DNA from: Halobacteriovorax sp.
GTDB taxonomy: Bacteria; Bdellovibrionota; Bacteriovoracia; Bacteriovoracales; Bacteriovoracaceae
Direction: 5' to 3'
NCBI GenBank assembly: GCA_002720865.1
Contig: PBIO01000018.1
Coordinates: 1 to 64,000 of the forward strand
DNA length: 64,000 nt
Shown here: in pieces, positions 32,860 through 41,894 of the stretch
Layout of the letters: each line of letters starts with the position of its first letter
Position numbering within the stretch: the first letter of the stretch is position 1
Notes under the pieces: model-generated
Seen by the model: only the letters and a program-made list of their open reading frames with translations
The model's database searches: none
Told to the model about the DNA's origin: nothing
Translations under genes and position numbers: made by a program

Positions 32860-34377
32860 GTGAAAAGTCGACTGGATAACTTTGCCTTAAATTTTTCCTC
32901 TTCTGGATTTAAATTTGTTATCTCAACTCTACTTGGCTTTGTCCTTACTCCAATAATAATAAAGAACGTTGGAGTAGAAGCTTTCGGGCTCTTTAAAACA
33001 CTACAGGACTATATCGCCTATTTATTATTATTAGAATTCGGCCTTTATGGAGCTCTTCTTGCTACTTTTAACAAAATAATTAATCTCGATTCTAACGAGA
33101 AGTTACAAACTTTTTGGGTAAGTATCAGCAGTTATATCAAAGTAGCACTTGGTAGTTTTTTTATTGGGCTTTTGATCCTACCCTTCATAACGAGCTTAAT
33201 TAAAAACGACCATCTTTTAGATCACAGTTTTTACTACTCTTATATTGCACTACTTTTAGGTTTCGTAACTCTTCCCTTTTTAAGCTTTAAAGCTTATTTA
33301 GAAGCTTCGCAAAAAGGCTATTTAGTAAGTGTCGGCTTAACTATCCAAATAGTGGCTAATGCAATCTTGATAGGAATCTCACTTTATTTTAAATTAGGTG
33401 TTCCTGGTCTTTGTACGGCACTGCTTCTTTCAAATTGTTTAAGCTCTCTTTGGTATTTTTATTCTTCAGATATCAAACTTTCAGATATTATCGCTCAAAA
33501 AAAAGAATCTTTGGCCAATAGCTCTCTCATTGGACAAATTACGAAAATGAGAAAAGCTATGTTTTTTACGGACCTAGCTGGAAAAGTTTGTTTGTTCACG
33601 GATAATATAGTCATCGGCTATCTTCTTGGCGCAAAATTTGTCACTCCATTTTTTGTAACTCAAAAACTCTCTTTAGTTATTCAAACGCAGCTGCAATATT
33701 TTTCAAACTCAAGCTGGGCCGGACTAGGTGAGATTTATCATAAAGACTCTCCAGAGGCCTTAGGTCAGAGTATTGTTGACCTGACCAAATGGATTGGAAT
33801 ATTAGGAGTGGTAGCTCTCGTTCCTCTCATCACTTACAATCGATTTTTTATTGAGCTTTGGACAGGACCAGCTACTTACGCAGGTTTTTCAGTAACTTTA
33901 GTCGCATGCTTAAACGCATTTTTTCTAGGTATATTAACTCTTTGGGGTTGGTGCTTTACTGCTACTTCAAAAATAGACCTTCTCGTCCCTCTCAACTGGA
34001 CTCAAACTATATGTAATTTAACATTAAATATTGTGTTGACCTATAAGTACGGAATTGTGGGACCAATCTTGGCCACATTAATATGTTATGTTCTGATTAA
34101 TATGACCTGGCTTGGGTCTCTTATTAAAAGAGAGTTCAAGACCAGCTTTCTCAAGCTTCAAGCGAGTTGGATTCTACCTCTATCCTATGGCATTATTTTT
34201 TATTTTACTTGGACTTATCTAAGAGGACCTATTGAAAGTTTGGGTTGGTTTAGACTGATTTTAGAAATGTCTTTAGAGGCATCCCTATTGCTGATATTTA
34301 GTTTTTTATTAGTGATGAATAATCAAGAAAGAAGAGCCTCATACAATAGATTGATGAAGCTCCTCAAAAGAAAATAA
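32860..34377 (+). CDS. Wzx-type polysaccharide flippase (MOP superfamily)
   Basis: This protein of about 505 residues has 12-14 membrane segments and the family opening SSSGFKFVISTLLGFVLTPII with VGVEAFGLFKTLQDYIAYL. It would flip lipid-linked oligosaccharide units to the periplasm. I place the start at GTG 32860, 5 nt after the methyltransferase stop, preceded by AAGGCTAAGT; a longer frame reaching back to 32830 overlaps the upstream gene. It ends only 1 nt before the convergent next gene. No polymerase lies beside it, so the ligase/polymerase at 10.6-12.2 kb may serve this system too. Confidence 0.85.
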   Translation: MKSRLDNFALNFSSSGFKFVISTLLGFVLTPIIIKNVGVEAFGLFKTLQDYIAYLLLLEFGLYGALLATFNKIINLDSNEKLQTFWVSISSYIKVALGSFFIGLLILPFITSLIKNDHLLDHSFYYSYIALLLGFVTLPFLSFKAYLEASQKGYLVSVGLTIQIVANAILIGISLYFKLGVPGLCTALLLSNCLSSLWYFYSSDIKLSDIIAQKKESLANSSLIGQITKMRKAMFFTDLAGKVCLFTDNIVIGYLLGAKFVTPFFVTQKLSLVIQTQLQYFSNSSWAGLGEIYHKDSPEALGQSIVDLTKWIGILGVVALVPLITYNRFFIELWTGPATYAGFSVTLVACLNAFFLGILTLWGWCFTATSKIDLLVPLNWTQTICNLTLNIVLTYKYGIVGPILATLICYVLINMTWLGSLIKREFKTSFLKLQASWILPLSYGIIFYFTWTYLRGPIESLGWFRLILEMSLEASLLLIFSFLLVMNNQERRASYNRLMKLLKRK

Positions 34378-34378
34378 A

Positions 34379-34963
34379 TTATTTTACTTCAAATTTTAAC
34401 GAATTCTTTAGAAATTTTTCGAAACGAATATTATAACTTCTATTTGCTTCTACGACTTCACCAGACATTGTTACGTCATCAGAAGAAACTCTATCTTGGC
34501 GAAACTCAACCATAAAAACTTCTCTTTGACCGCTTGAAAGTCTTGCGGCTTTCTTGAAGTTAAATCGAATACTTTTATTACGAGTTACCATTACAGATTC
34601 AGTGCGAACACATCTTCTTTCTGTAGTGTAATAACCTGGTCTCCAAACATTTCTACAGATTGTTCTCGTGTTACCGTTTCTATCTGTAGTCGTGTGGCAA
34701 ACTCTATCGTAATGACCTGGATGCCAAACTTGCTCGTATCTATACTCAACGCATACTTGCTCGCTTTCCTTTACTGTATAGCTCACATCTACTTTTTTAG
34801 GCGTCTTTTTAGTTCTAATGACTTCAACTCTATCTAGTGCTGCAGATCTAGTTGCTTGTCTTAATGCCCCATAGTTAACATCTTTGCTGTTAAGTTCTAG
34901 TGGTTGACCACCGAAGGCCGTCGCTGAAACTAAGGCCAAAGCTGCGATAATTAATGCTTTCAT
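34379..34963 (-). CDS. Small secreted Cys-containing protein
   Basis: This 194-residue protein has a signal peptide (ALIIAALALVSATAFGG) and a central region with two related blocks, WHPGHYDRVCHTT and WRPGYYTTERRC, each with Trp-x-Pro-Gly-x-Tyr and a nearby Cys. The four Cys in this region suggest disulfides. It ends in a strand-rich domain (IRFNFKKAARLSSGQREVF). No family recognised. It probably resides in the periplasm or on the surface. Confidence 0.75.
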   Translation of the reverse strand: MKALIIAALALVSATAFGGQPLELNSKDVNYGALRQATRSAALDRVEVIRTKKTPKKVDVSYTVKESEQVCVEYRYEQVWHPGHYDRVCHTTTDRNGNTRTICRNVWRPGYYTTERRCVRTESVMVTRNKSIRFNFKKAARLSSGQREVFMVEFRQDRVSSDDVTMSGEVVEANRSYNIRFEKFLKNSLKFEVK

Positions 34964-35071
34964 AGTATTCTCCCTTTTGAATTTCTCATTCTTTTGAACA
35001 ATCCTACCTTAAGTAATTTCTTCTTGTAAGGCCTTCAAAGCCACTTCTATAGAAATTACCAAAAAAGAAGC

Positions 35072-35100
35072 TTCCAGAGTGTAGCGCCCTTTGTTATAAT
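35072..35100 (+). promoter_or_regulatory. Promoter giving a leaderless mRNA
   Basis: TTCCAG (35072-35077) and a perfect TATAAT (35095-35100) are 17 nt apart. The expected start lies near 35107, about 3 nt from the ATG at 35110, with no space for a ribosome-binding site. Confidence 0.5.
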
Positions 35101-35109
35101 AAAAACAAG

Positions 35110-35973
35110 ATGAAGCTTTTAATATTATTAACATTCTGCATTGCATCATTCACTGCTTCAGCTGCAAGAGTGGCCGTTGTTAATTCAGAGCGGGCCACAA
35201 TTTTTTCAGATATGACCATGGACTCACCAATTGGCTTTGTTCGAGGCGGAAAAGTCATCAAGGTAGGAGAAAAGGCCAGGATGAAAGGAACCATCGTTCC
35301 GATAATAGTTTCTGGTCGAATCGCTTATATTCAAATTAAAGACTTAAGGTTTGTTGAAGATGAAGATCAGATTTATAGCCCAAAAATTACAGAACATAAT
35401 ATAGATAATTCTCAGTTTCATGTGGAAGATTCTCTCAAGGATAATAATCACGTCATTATTCAAATGGGGCAATACTCTCTAGGGCAGAACTGGACAAATC
35501 TAAGTGAACAGGCCGGCGATACTTCAACCTCGGCTTTAACTTATTACAATATTATGTTGGAGCATCGATCCCCTCTCAAATCTTTTGGTTTTGGGTTTGG
35601 CGGATCAATCTATTCAGTAAGTCAGCCCAAAGTTCAAATGGCAGCATTTTCTTTTAACGGTCAAATTTATTGGAGTCCTTTGAAGTTTTCTTGGTTTAGC
35701 GTTGATCTTCTTCTAGGAGGAATGGTTTCACTAGATACAAGAGTTAAAGTTACCGAAGTAGCAGGAACCACTCAAGGGAACTTTTATGGCTGGTTCTTTG
35801 GGCCACAAGCTAGGATTTTTCCTGAAAAAAAGATCGGTTTTACTCTAGGCTTTGGCTATAAGAGGATTGTTGTTTCTGGAATAAAGAAAATCATTTTAGC
35901 TGATAATAGTGAGGGCTCACTTGACTTACTTTCTGGGGCCCATGCCTATGGCGGAATGAGCTATAGGTTTTAA
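35110..35973 (+). CDS. Secreted SH3-like/outer-membrane beta-barrel protein (paralog 2)
   Basis: This 287-residue protein has a signal peptide (LLILLTFCIASFTASAA). An SH3-like strand-rich segment follows at about 20-80 (VVNSERATIFSDM, then IVSGRIAYIQIKDL), then a barrel-like half ending in YGGMSYRF. It is a clear paralog of the 28835-29761 protein, with aligned GNF/GYF-YGW-YSW and F.GQ.YWSP-type blocks. Both are preceded by a TATAAT at the start codon. Function unknown; a porin-like or cell-surface role is plausible. Confidence 0.8.
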   Translation: MKLLILLTFCIASFTASAARVAVVNSERATIFSDMTMDSPIGFVRGGKVIKVGEKARMKGTIVPIIVSGRIAYIQIKDLRFVEDEDQIYSPKITEHNIDNSQFHVEDSLKDNNHVIIQMGQYSLGQNWTNLSEQAGDTSTSALTYYNIMLEHRSPLKSFGFGFGGSIYSVSQPKVQMAAFSFNGQIYWSPLKFSWFSVDLLLGGMVSLDTRVKVTEVAGTTQGNFYGWFFGPQARIFPEKKIGFTLGFGYKRIVVSGIKKIILADNSEGSLDLLSGAHAYGGMSYRF

Positions 35974-37245
35974 TTACTCTCTAAGAACAGAGTCATCATC
36001 ATCAATATTATGACCTCCATCCTTCGCTTTTTGTAAAAAGAATTTTATTTTTTCTTCTTCAGAATTAAATTTTCCATCTACATTATCCAGATTACGTTTT
36101 CTTTCGACATTTCTCTCGGTCTCCAGCTCTTCAGCTGTCTTTCTTTCAAGCCTTTTCTGAGCCGTCTCTTTTCGCGTTTTTGAATCTTTTGAATAATTAC
36201 TACCATACTTTCTATAGGCATATTCATATAGAGGTTGAAGATGCACTATATTTTCTTTACCTCGCTCTAGAAATTGAATCATCTCCTTAAGAAAACTTTC
36301 GTTATCCAAATTATGAGTCCAAGCGGCAAAGAGATAAACCATACCTTCTTGATCAATCCTTTTTTCATAACTAAGTTTTTTATATTCATTGTAAATTGGA
36401 ATTGAATCTTCTGGCATAGAAACTTTGTAGTTTACTTGAACAAAAAAACGTTTTCTAAGGGCTTCTGTAATAAGGTCGTAAGATTTGGTTTTTAACAATA
36501 TTCTGTGAACAATTCCCTTATTTAAAATATATAAATACTCGGAACGAAAGTTATCCTTAACTACAGAATCTGTCTCTTCTTCGATTTCAACCACACCAAT
36601 AGACCTTGAACCAAAGTAACTTATTTTTACCGTCTCCTTTGGAAATAATTTTTTGCGCATATTCAGTATAAAAAGATTATAAACCAGCTCCTTATAGGGA
36701 GCGGTTGATAATGTTCCAGTATCGAAAAGGGAGAAGTTTTTTATATTAATATCCTTTTGAAAAATATCTTTCCAAATCTCCTTCTGCTTCTTTTTTAAAA
36801 TATGATTTTTAAAAGCAGGCAAATTAAAAATTTTATGAGTTTCAAAAGCCAGCACAAAGTCTAGATCACTTTTAGTATGAAAACTTGCCCTAAAATCTTT
36901 GGATTGATCTAACATTCTAACCCCCATTTCTGGCGGTTCATAATTAGCCTTTAAGTCGGGTACAACGAGATAGTAAGGATGGTGAACGGGAAGCGGAACT
37001 TCAAAGTGAAAGAAATGAAATTTCTTCCAAATATCCTGCTCTTCTGCGTAAACTCCCTCAACTCGATCCCAGTCATAGTCACCGCCCTTCGAGAAGGCTT
37101 TTCCTAACTTCGGCATTTTTAAATACGTAGAATCCACCCCTTCACTAATGGCCATTGAATAAAAGTGAAAGGGAGCCATGGCCAGTAGATAACCCGACAA
37201 TAGGAGCACGAAACTGACCAATACTAAAGAAATAGCGATTCTCAT
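35974..37245 (-). CDS. Hypothetical membrane-anchored protein
   Basis: This 423-residue protein has one N-terminal membrane segment (about 4-24, ISLVLVSFVLLLSGYLLAM) and a large soluble domain probably in the periplasm. The C-terminal 60 residues are highly charged (KTRKETAQKRLERKTAEELE). No family is recognised. It ends directly at the convergent barrel gene, with 0 nt between stops. Confidence 0.75.
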   Translation of the reverse strand: MRIAISLVLVSFVLLLSGYLLAMAPFHFYSMAISEGVDSTYLKMPKLGKAFSKGGDYDWDRVEGVYAEEQDIWKKFHFFHFEVPLPVHHPYYLVVPDLKANYEPPEMGVRMLDQSKDFRASFHTKSDLDFVLAFETHKIFNLPAFKNHILKKKQKEIWKDIFQKDINIKNFSLFDTGTLSTAPYKELVYNLFILNMRKKLFPKETVKISYFGSRSIGVVEIEEETDSVVKDNFRSEYLYILNKGIVHRILLKTKSYDLITEALRKRFFVQVNYKVSMPEDSIPIYNEYKKLSYEKRIDQEGMVYLFAAWTHNLDNESFLKEMIQFLERGKENIVHLQPLYEYAYRKYGSNYSKDSKTRKETAQKRLERKTAEELETERNVERKRNLDNVDGKFNSEEEKIKFFLQKAKDGGHNIDDDDSVLRE

Positions 37246-37352
37246 ATACGACTTTTCGACAACTTAGCCATAAGCTTAAGAAATTTCTAAATATCCGCTC
37301 AAAAAAGCCCGAAAAGCCAGTAGACGAGTTTAATAAACCGAGGGTTTTTGTC

Positions 37353-38021
37353 ATGAAGAATTTAATAAGACTAATGTTTCTAGTGCTTTTAGTTGCGGCC
37401 ATGGGCTGTGAGGGTCCTAGAGATGCTAGAAGTCGTAGAGGAGCTTCTTCAGATGCCTTCACAGACTCTAATGACTATTCAAATACTGGAAGTGGTAGTG
37501 GAGATACAGTCACTGTAGTTGACGACACTGGTTCAGGAACTGGCTCTAATATTCCTGCTGAGATACGAAGTTGCCAATGGAGTACTGATGGGAATACGGG
37601 ATTCCAATCTACTAGTTCTCATTTAGGTTCTTATACTTTATGTCAATCAAGTACAACTGAGACTGATGTCTATTTACAAATAAGAACTCCTGTAAATGAC
37701 TCACAGATTTGTGTTATTCCAACCTTTAATAATGGTGCTACATCTATCTACATAGGTGAACCGAGATGTTTGACTGCCGTAGATAATAAAAAGATTTATA
37801 AAATTGGCCTTTTAAAGAATCGTCCTGGTTATTCTAACTTTGCAATAACTGGTGCCATGGTTATGAAGGATAAGGCTTTCTTCTACCCAGCGCCTTTTTA
37901 TCAATACGTCCTTTCCCCTGACGCCTATATCTTTTGTTCGAATTTTTTAGATCAGTATGGAGATGGAAGCTATTGTCAGGCATTTAAGACGGTTGGTGAA
38001 TACCAATACCACCAATTTTAG
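37353..38021 (+). CDS. Hypothetical lipoprotein
   Basis: This 222-residue protein has a lipoprotein signal (LMFLVLLVAAMGC, Cys 19). A Ser/Gly/Asp-rich linker of about 55 residues follows, then a globular domain with several Cys (CQWS, CQSS, CVIP, RCLT). Likely outer-membrane attached. No family recognised. It ends 4 nt into the convergent zinc-binding gene. Confidence 0.75.
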   Translation: MKNLIRLMFLVLLVAAMGCEGPRDARSRRGASSDAFTDSNDYSNTGSGSGDTVTVVDDTGSGTGSNIPAEIRSCQWSTDGNTGFQSTSSHLGSYTLCQSSTTETDVYLQIRTPVNDSQICVIPTFNNGATSIYIGEPRCLTAVDNKKIYKIGLLKNRPGYSNFAITGAMVMKDKAFFYPAPFYQYVLSPDAYIFCSNFLDQYGDGSYCQAFKTVGEYQYHQF

Positions 38022-38917
38022 TTTTTTAAAGCGCCCGTAACTTTTACACCTCGCTTATAAATATCGTAGATCTCTCCATCTAAACTTGGGAAAGTTATAA
38101 TTGGCAATAAGGTCTCGATACCTTCCTTTAGTGCTTTTTCATATTTCATGCAAACACAAAAATAATAAAAACTTATACCGTTTAACTCATGAGCTTTTAT
38201 ATAGGTTAGGATTGTATCCCCTTCCTCGTCCTTATCTTTATAAACTTCATCTGGTTGCTGTAAGGTATCTTCCACAAACTCGTCGTACATACTAAATTTT
38301 TCAATTGGAATATCTGAAGGACTTCTCTCTTCTAAAAGGTTTGCCAAAAGCTGAGACTTTTTAAGCTCGATGGCCTCTAAAAGCTCTTCTTCAATCTCTA
38401 CAGTTTGAAATCCCTCTTGCACTTCGTTTAAATCTTCACTTGTTTCAACAATATTATTGTCGAGCTTTTTTTCAACTCTATACTTTTCGAGTAAAGCCTC
38501 ATCTCTCGTGGCCGTGGCACTTAAAATAAAGCTAGGCTTATTATCAAAGATCAAACAATTTATAACGAGGTAGAAAGGGTCTTCACCTTTTTGAGTGACT
38601 TTTCTAATAAAGCAAAAATATTCTTCTTGAATCTCATTGCTCGTATGCCAAATTTCGCTTGGTGAAGATAAGACCATCTCCATCAACTTTGGTTTACCAA
38701 CAAACTTCAAACATGTTTCTTCAGTTAAATCTAGTTCTTCTCTGAGTTTTTTATCTTGATTTTCAAAGTGGTCGACTAAATGCTGATAAAATTTTTCAAT
38801 ACATTCTTCACTACAAAAACTTTTACTACTTCCCTCTTCAACAAAAAGGAGGTCCTCTAATTCTTTAAGAAAAGTTTTACAATGATTACAATAATAGATT
38901 TTATCTATATCACTCAA
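38018..38917 (-). CDS. Hypothetical protein with a treble-clef-like zinc site
   Basis: This 299-residue cytoplasmic protein begins with CNHC (C10, C13) and CSEEC (C35, C39), a CxxC...CxxxC arrangement suited to binding zinc. A long acidic middle region and a C-terminal domain of mixed strands and helices follow. There is no signal peptide. The family is not recognised; a zinc-dependent regulator or scaffold is possible. It starts 7 nt from the adjacent barrel gene on the same strand, so the two may be co-transcribed. Confidence 0.7.
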   Translation of the reverse strand: MSDIDKIYYCNHCKTFLKELEDLLFVEEGSSKSFCSEECIEKFYQHLVDHFENQDKKLREELDLTEETCLKFVGKPKLMEMVLSSPSEIWHTSNEIQEEYFCFIRKVTQKGEDPFYLVINCLIFDNKPSFILSATATRDEALLEKYRVEKKLDNNIVETSEDLNEVQEGFQTVEIEEELLEAIELKKSQLLANLLEERSPSDIPIEKFSMYDEFVEDTLQQPDEVYKDKDEEGDTILTYIKAHELNGISFYYFCVCMKYEKALKEGIETLLPIITFPSLDGEIYDIYKRGVKVTGALKN

Positions 38918-38924
38918 TTTTTTC

Positions 38925-39860
38925 TCATAATGAAATTGAGAGTCCAGCGACTACACTAGAGCCATAAGCTCCCTTGAGATCATATAATCTAGCATCTACT
39001 ACGGAGTCATTCCCTAAACGCTTTGTTCTAAAGATTGCACCAAGATCAAGCGACACTGATGGAGAAAGAGCTAAATGTAAGTTCGGGGCAGCGTAGCCAA
39101 AAGAAGTTTTTTCATCAAGTGCGTAACTTCCTTCACCCATTCCTAGCTTATAAGTTCCAGCTTCAAAAGAGAACCTAATGTCAGGTGTCGCCATCCAACC
39201 TAAAACAGCATAAAGCTTTTGAATATTCCCAATGCTTAACTCCGTTTCTGTTGTAGGTGAACCTGTGATTCGATACTCATAGCCAAGACCTAAAACCATT
39301 GAGGCTATTTTTTTAGTAGTTTCAACTCCAAATATTTTATCCGTTCTAGTTGAGGCAAAATCAGAATTACTTTGTCCAAAACTAGCTCCTGCCAAAATAT
39401 CAATAGTAGCAGCTTCTGCTCCGCCGCCAATTCTTAGCCAATTAAAGCCAATCATTACTTTGGGATTACCATGCTGCATTCCCGACTCAACAGCTAAGTC
39501 TGAACTTTCGCTAGAGGCCATAAAGTGATTAGCTGTTAAATAAAAGCCATAGTTCGTTTGAAAATGTCCATTAAAATGCCAAGAATCAACTTTTCCGCTT
39601 TTATTACCTACCTCGACACCATTTGATTGATAACTTGTCCCAATTGAAAAGTCACCTATTGAGGCACCTGAGCTAGAGCTTCTTGAAGGAGCACTAGACC
39701 TAATTGAATTTCCAGGTCTCTTGTTTATTTTAATCCTATTTTTCTTTTTAGGAGCCGGCGCTACATCTTCTGAATCAGAATAATCAACCAAGGCCATAGC
39801 TTGAGTAGCAAAGAGTAAATAGCCGAGGAGTAAAATCAGACTTGCTTTTAGAAATTTCAT
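38925..39860 (-). CDS. Outer-membrane beta-barrel protein
   Basis: This protein of about 311 residues has a signal peptide (KFLKASLILLLGYLLFATQA), a basic/Ser-rich stretch at about 25-65, and alternating strands typical of a barrel, ending LSISL. I set the start at 39860, with AAGGA 6 nt upstream; an earlier in-frame start near 39932 would hide the signal peptide. A TATAAT-like box lies about 17 nt upstream. Family not identified. Confidence 0.75.
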   Translation of the reverse strand: MKFLKASLILLLGYLLFATQAMALVDYSDSEDVAPAPKKKNRIKINKRPGNSIRSSAPSRSSSSGASIGDFSIGTSYQSNGVEVGNKSGKVDSWHFNGHFQTNYGFYLTANHFMASSESSDLAVESGMQHGNPKVMIGFNWLRIGGGAEAATIDILAGASFGQSNSDFASTRTDKIFGVETTKKIASMVLGLGYEYRITGSPTTETELSIGNIQKLYAVLGWMATPDIRFSFEAGTYKLGMGEGSYALDEKTSFGYAAPNLHLALSPSVSLDLGAIFRTKRLGNDSVVDARLYDLKGAYGSSVVAGLSISL

Positions 39861-40083
39861 CATCAATCCTTGATTATAATTTCGGGAAAATCCTGTTCCC
39901 ATATAGATAATTGTATCAATTTGAAGCATCAATTTCCAGCATTTACCGAATGGAGTATTTTGCTCCAGTACCTTCTAAGTGTCTGTTTACTCGTACATTG
40001 GAAAAGCTTACCCGCTCAAAAAGAACAGGGAACTCACGTACTATAGAAGAGTGTTGGTGTTAACTTTTTAGGAGGGTTAAGCT

Positions 40084-40389
40084 TTGGAATTTTATGACAG
40101 AAACGATAGATCGATTAAATCACTGGTAGAGCTAGGTACAAAAGGATTTTTCCCTCTCTTTGACAACAACTGGCTCAACGATTTTTACGCCGAAAAACCA
40201 AAAAAGCTAACAGGAAATGAAAAAGTTAAGGCCAAAAAACTTTTAAAAAGAGTTTCTAAACATAGAAGTTTAGAAAGAAAAAAAACAGTAATCCTTTCAA
40301 TGAATGCTGAAGAAAGACATCTTATCTTAAAGGCTTTCTTCAAGATGGTTGAGAATAAGATTCTCGATACTAAACCCGAGATACAATAG
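40084..40389 (+). CDS. Small basic protein, first gene of a three-gene operon
   Basis: This 101-residue protein is rich in Lys and Arg and starts at TTG with a strong AGGAGGG site. It appears mostly helical (KKLTGNEKVKAKKLLKRVSK). No known domain is visible. It is followed 3 nt later by a small secreted protein and then by the coiled-coil/small-heat-shock fusion. Its role is presumably linked to these. It might bind nucleic acid because of its basicity, but no motif supports this. Confidence 0.7.
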   Translation: MEFYDRNDRSIKSLVELGTKGFFPLFDNNWLNDFYAEKPKKLTGNEKVKAKKLLKRVSKHRSLERKKTVILSMNAEERHLILKAFFKMVENKILDTKPEIQ

Positions 40390-40392
40390 ACT

Positions 40393-40704
40393 ATGTTTCT
40401 AAAAAACACTGCCATTGGCTTTATTCTGTTTAATTTTTTAATGATCCTTTTCATTGGAAGAGCACAAGCTGAATATCGCGTTTATCAATACAGTGTTAAA
40501 TATAAAAAATTATACGAAGTAGATACAAAACCTTATTTAGTAACTTCAACTCTCGACCCCGTTAGTTATGTTGCCTACCATGGAGGTAGTCAAACCATGG
40601 CCATAGATCTTCTTAGATCATGGGTTTGCAAAGGACATACAGGTCAATTAAAAGCACACTGCCCTTCTCCCTACGAAAAGGCAAAAGAAGTAAAAGGCTT
40701 CTAG
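40393..40704 (+). CDS. Small secreted protein, second gene of the operon
   Basis: This 103-residue protein has a strong signal peptide (IGFILFNFLMILFIGRAQA) and a mature part of about 75 residues with two Cys (WVCKGH and AHCPSP). It begins 3 nt after the first gene and ends 8 nt before the third. Function unknown. The repeated Tyr in its early mature part (EYRVYQYSVKYKKLYEV) suggests a strand-rich fold. Confidence 0.75.
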   Translation: MFLKNTAIGFILFNFLMILFIGRAQAEYRVYQYSVKYKKLYEVDTKPYLVTSTLDPVSYVAYHGGSQTMAIDLLRSWVCKGHTGQLKAHCPSPYEKAKEVKGF

Positions 40705-40712
40705 GAGAACTA

Positions 40713-41894
40713 TTGAAAGTAAGACCAGTCGAAGAACTTTCATGGCATAAAAGTAAGCTCAAGCAGCTTAAGAAAGATCGTCAACGTCAAATTGAGGAGC
40801 AAGAAAAGCAAACTCAACTAATCAGAAAAGACTATCAAAATAAAAAAGCACAGGTTCAAATTCAAGGTGAAGAAGACCTCCATGTCGCCGTTACAAATAA
40901 TAGGCAAGAAATTGACAAGGCCATGGCAGGTAAGAAAGAAAAATTAGAGAAATTCAAAACTGAGAATATTAAGCATCAAAAAGTTCTTGAGGATCAAAGA
41001 CTTGATCTAGATAAATATAACGACCTACGCTCTACTGATATGAACACCCAATTTGAAGAAAAGTACAACAACCTTTTCCAAGAAGGTAATGAGAAAGTAC
41101 AAAACTTTGAAGAAGAGATTAATAGAAGAATTGCAAATATTAATGAGGATTCAAATTTAGAAGTTAGTCATTATCGCGCAGATATGAATGCTAAACTCGA
41201 AGATTCGGCCAATGACTTTGGTTCAAGAGTTAAAGATAAGCAAGATGTTCATAAAGATATGCTACGAAGAAACGATATTAAGCACTCTGCAGAAGTAGGT
41301 AGAAAAAGACTTGAGCATAGAGACAGTACCTCAAAACTACTCTTAACTCAGAGGAACGAGACTCAATCTAGAAATATTTTACATGGTGAGAAGCTTAAAA
41401 CAATGGATGACCATCATGCCGAACAAATAAAATCCAAGCAAAAAGCTTTTGAGTTAAAAACGAAAAGAATGGATGAGGAGCACTTAACGGTTCTAGAGTT
41501 AATGAAAGAACGTTTTGCCCAAAGATTAAATGCCCTTAAAGACGGTTTCTCTAAGAAGAAGACAATGGTTGAGAATAAGAACTCTGATAGTTTTTATAAT
41601 GTTGGAAAGATCTCTCCTACCATTAAAGAGAACGTAGATTCTTACGTTGTTTCAATGAAAGTTCCCGAACATGAAAAAGAAAATATTACTATTTCTCCTC
41701 GAAATAGATATATCAAAATAACCTATCATAGAAAGCATTCTGCTCGAGTTGAAGAGCAAGATGGCAGCGCTCACACTTCAAAGCGAACAGAGTTAATGAC
41801 AAAGCAAATTCCTACGACCGAAATCTTAAATCATAAGGGCGTGACTCAAAAATATGAGAATGGTGTGCTGATGTTTAAAGTTTTAAAAGCCTAA
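40713..41894 (+). CDS. Coiled-coil protein with C-terminal Hsp20-like domain
   Basis: This protein of about 393 residues is almost entirely Lys/Glu/Gln-rich coiled coil for about 300 residues, followed by an alpha-crystallin/Hsp20-like domain of about 90 residues. Recognisable features are VSMKVPEHEKENITI near the start of the domain and KYENGVLMFKVLKA at the end, equal to the NGVLxIxxPK consensus. There is no signal peptide, so it acts in the cytoplasm. I choose TTG 40713, with TAGGAG upstream; a longer frame from 40620 runs through the previous gene. The fusion is unusual and is last in its operon. Confidence 0.7.
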   Translation: MKVRPVEELSWHKSKLKQLKKDRQRQIEEQEKQTQLIRKDYQNKKAQVQIQGEEDLHVAVTNNRQEIDKAMAGKKEKLEKFKTENIKHQKVLEDQRLDLDKYNDLRSTDMNTQFEEKYNNLFQEGNEKVQNFEEEINRRIANINEDSNLEVSHYRADMNAKLEDSANDFGSRVKDKQDVHKDMLRRNDIKHSAEVGRKRLEHRDSTSKLLLTQRNETQSRNILHGEKLKTMDDHHAEQIKSKQKAFELKTKRMDEEHLTVLELMKERFAQRLNALKDGFSKKKTMVENKNSDSFYNVGKISPTIKENVDSYVVSMKVPEHEKENITISPRNRYIKITYHRKHSARVEEQDGSAHTSKRTELMTKQIPTTEILNHKGVTQKYENGVLMFKVLKA

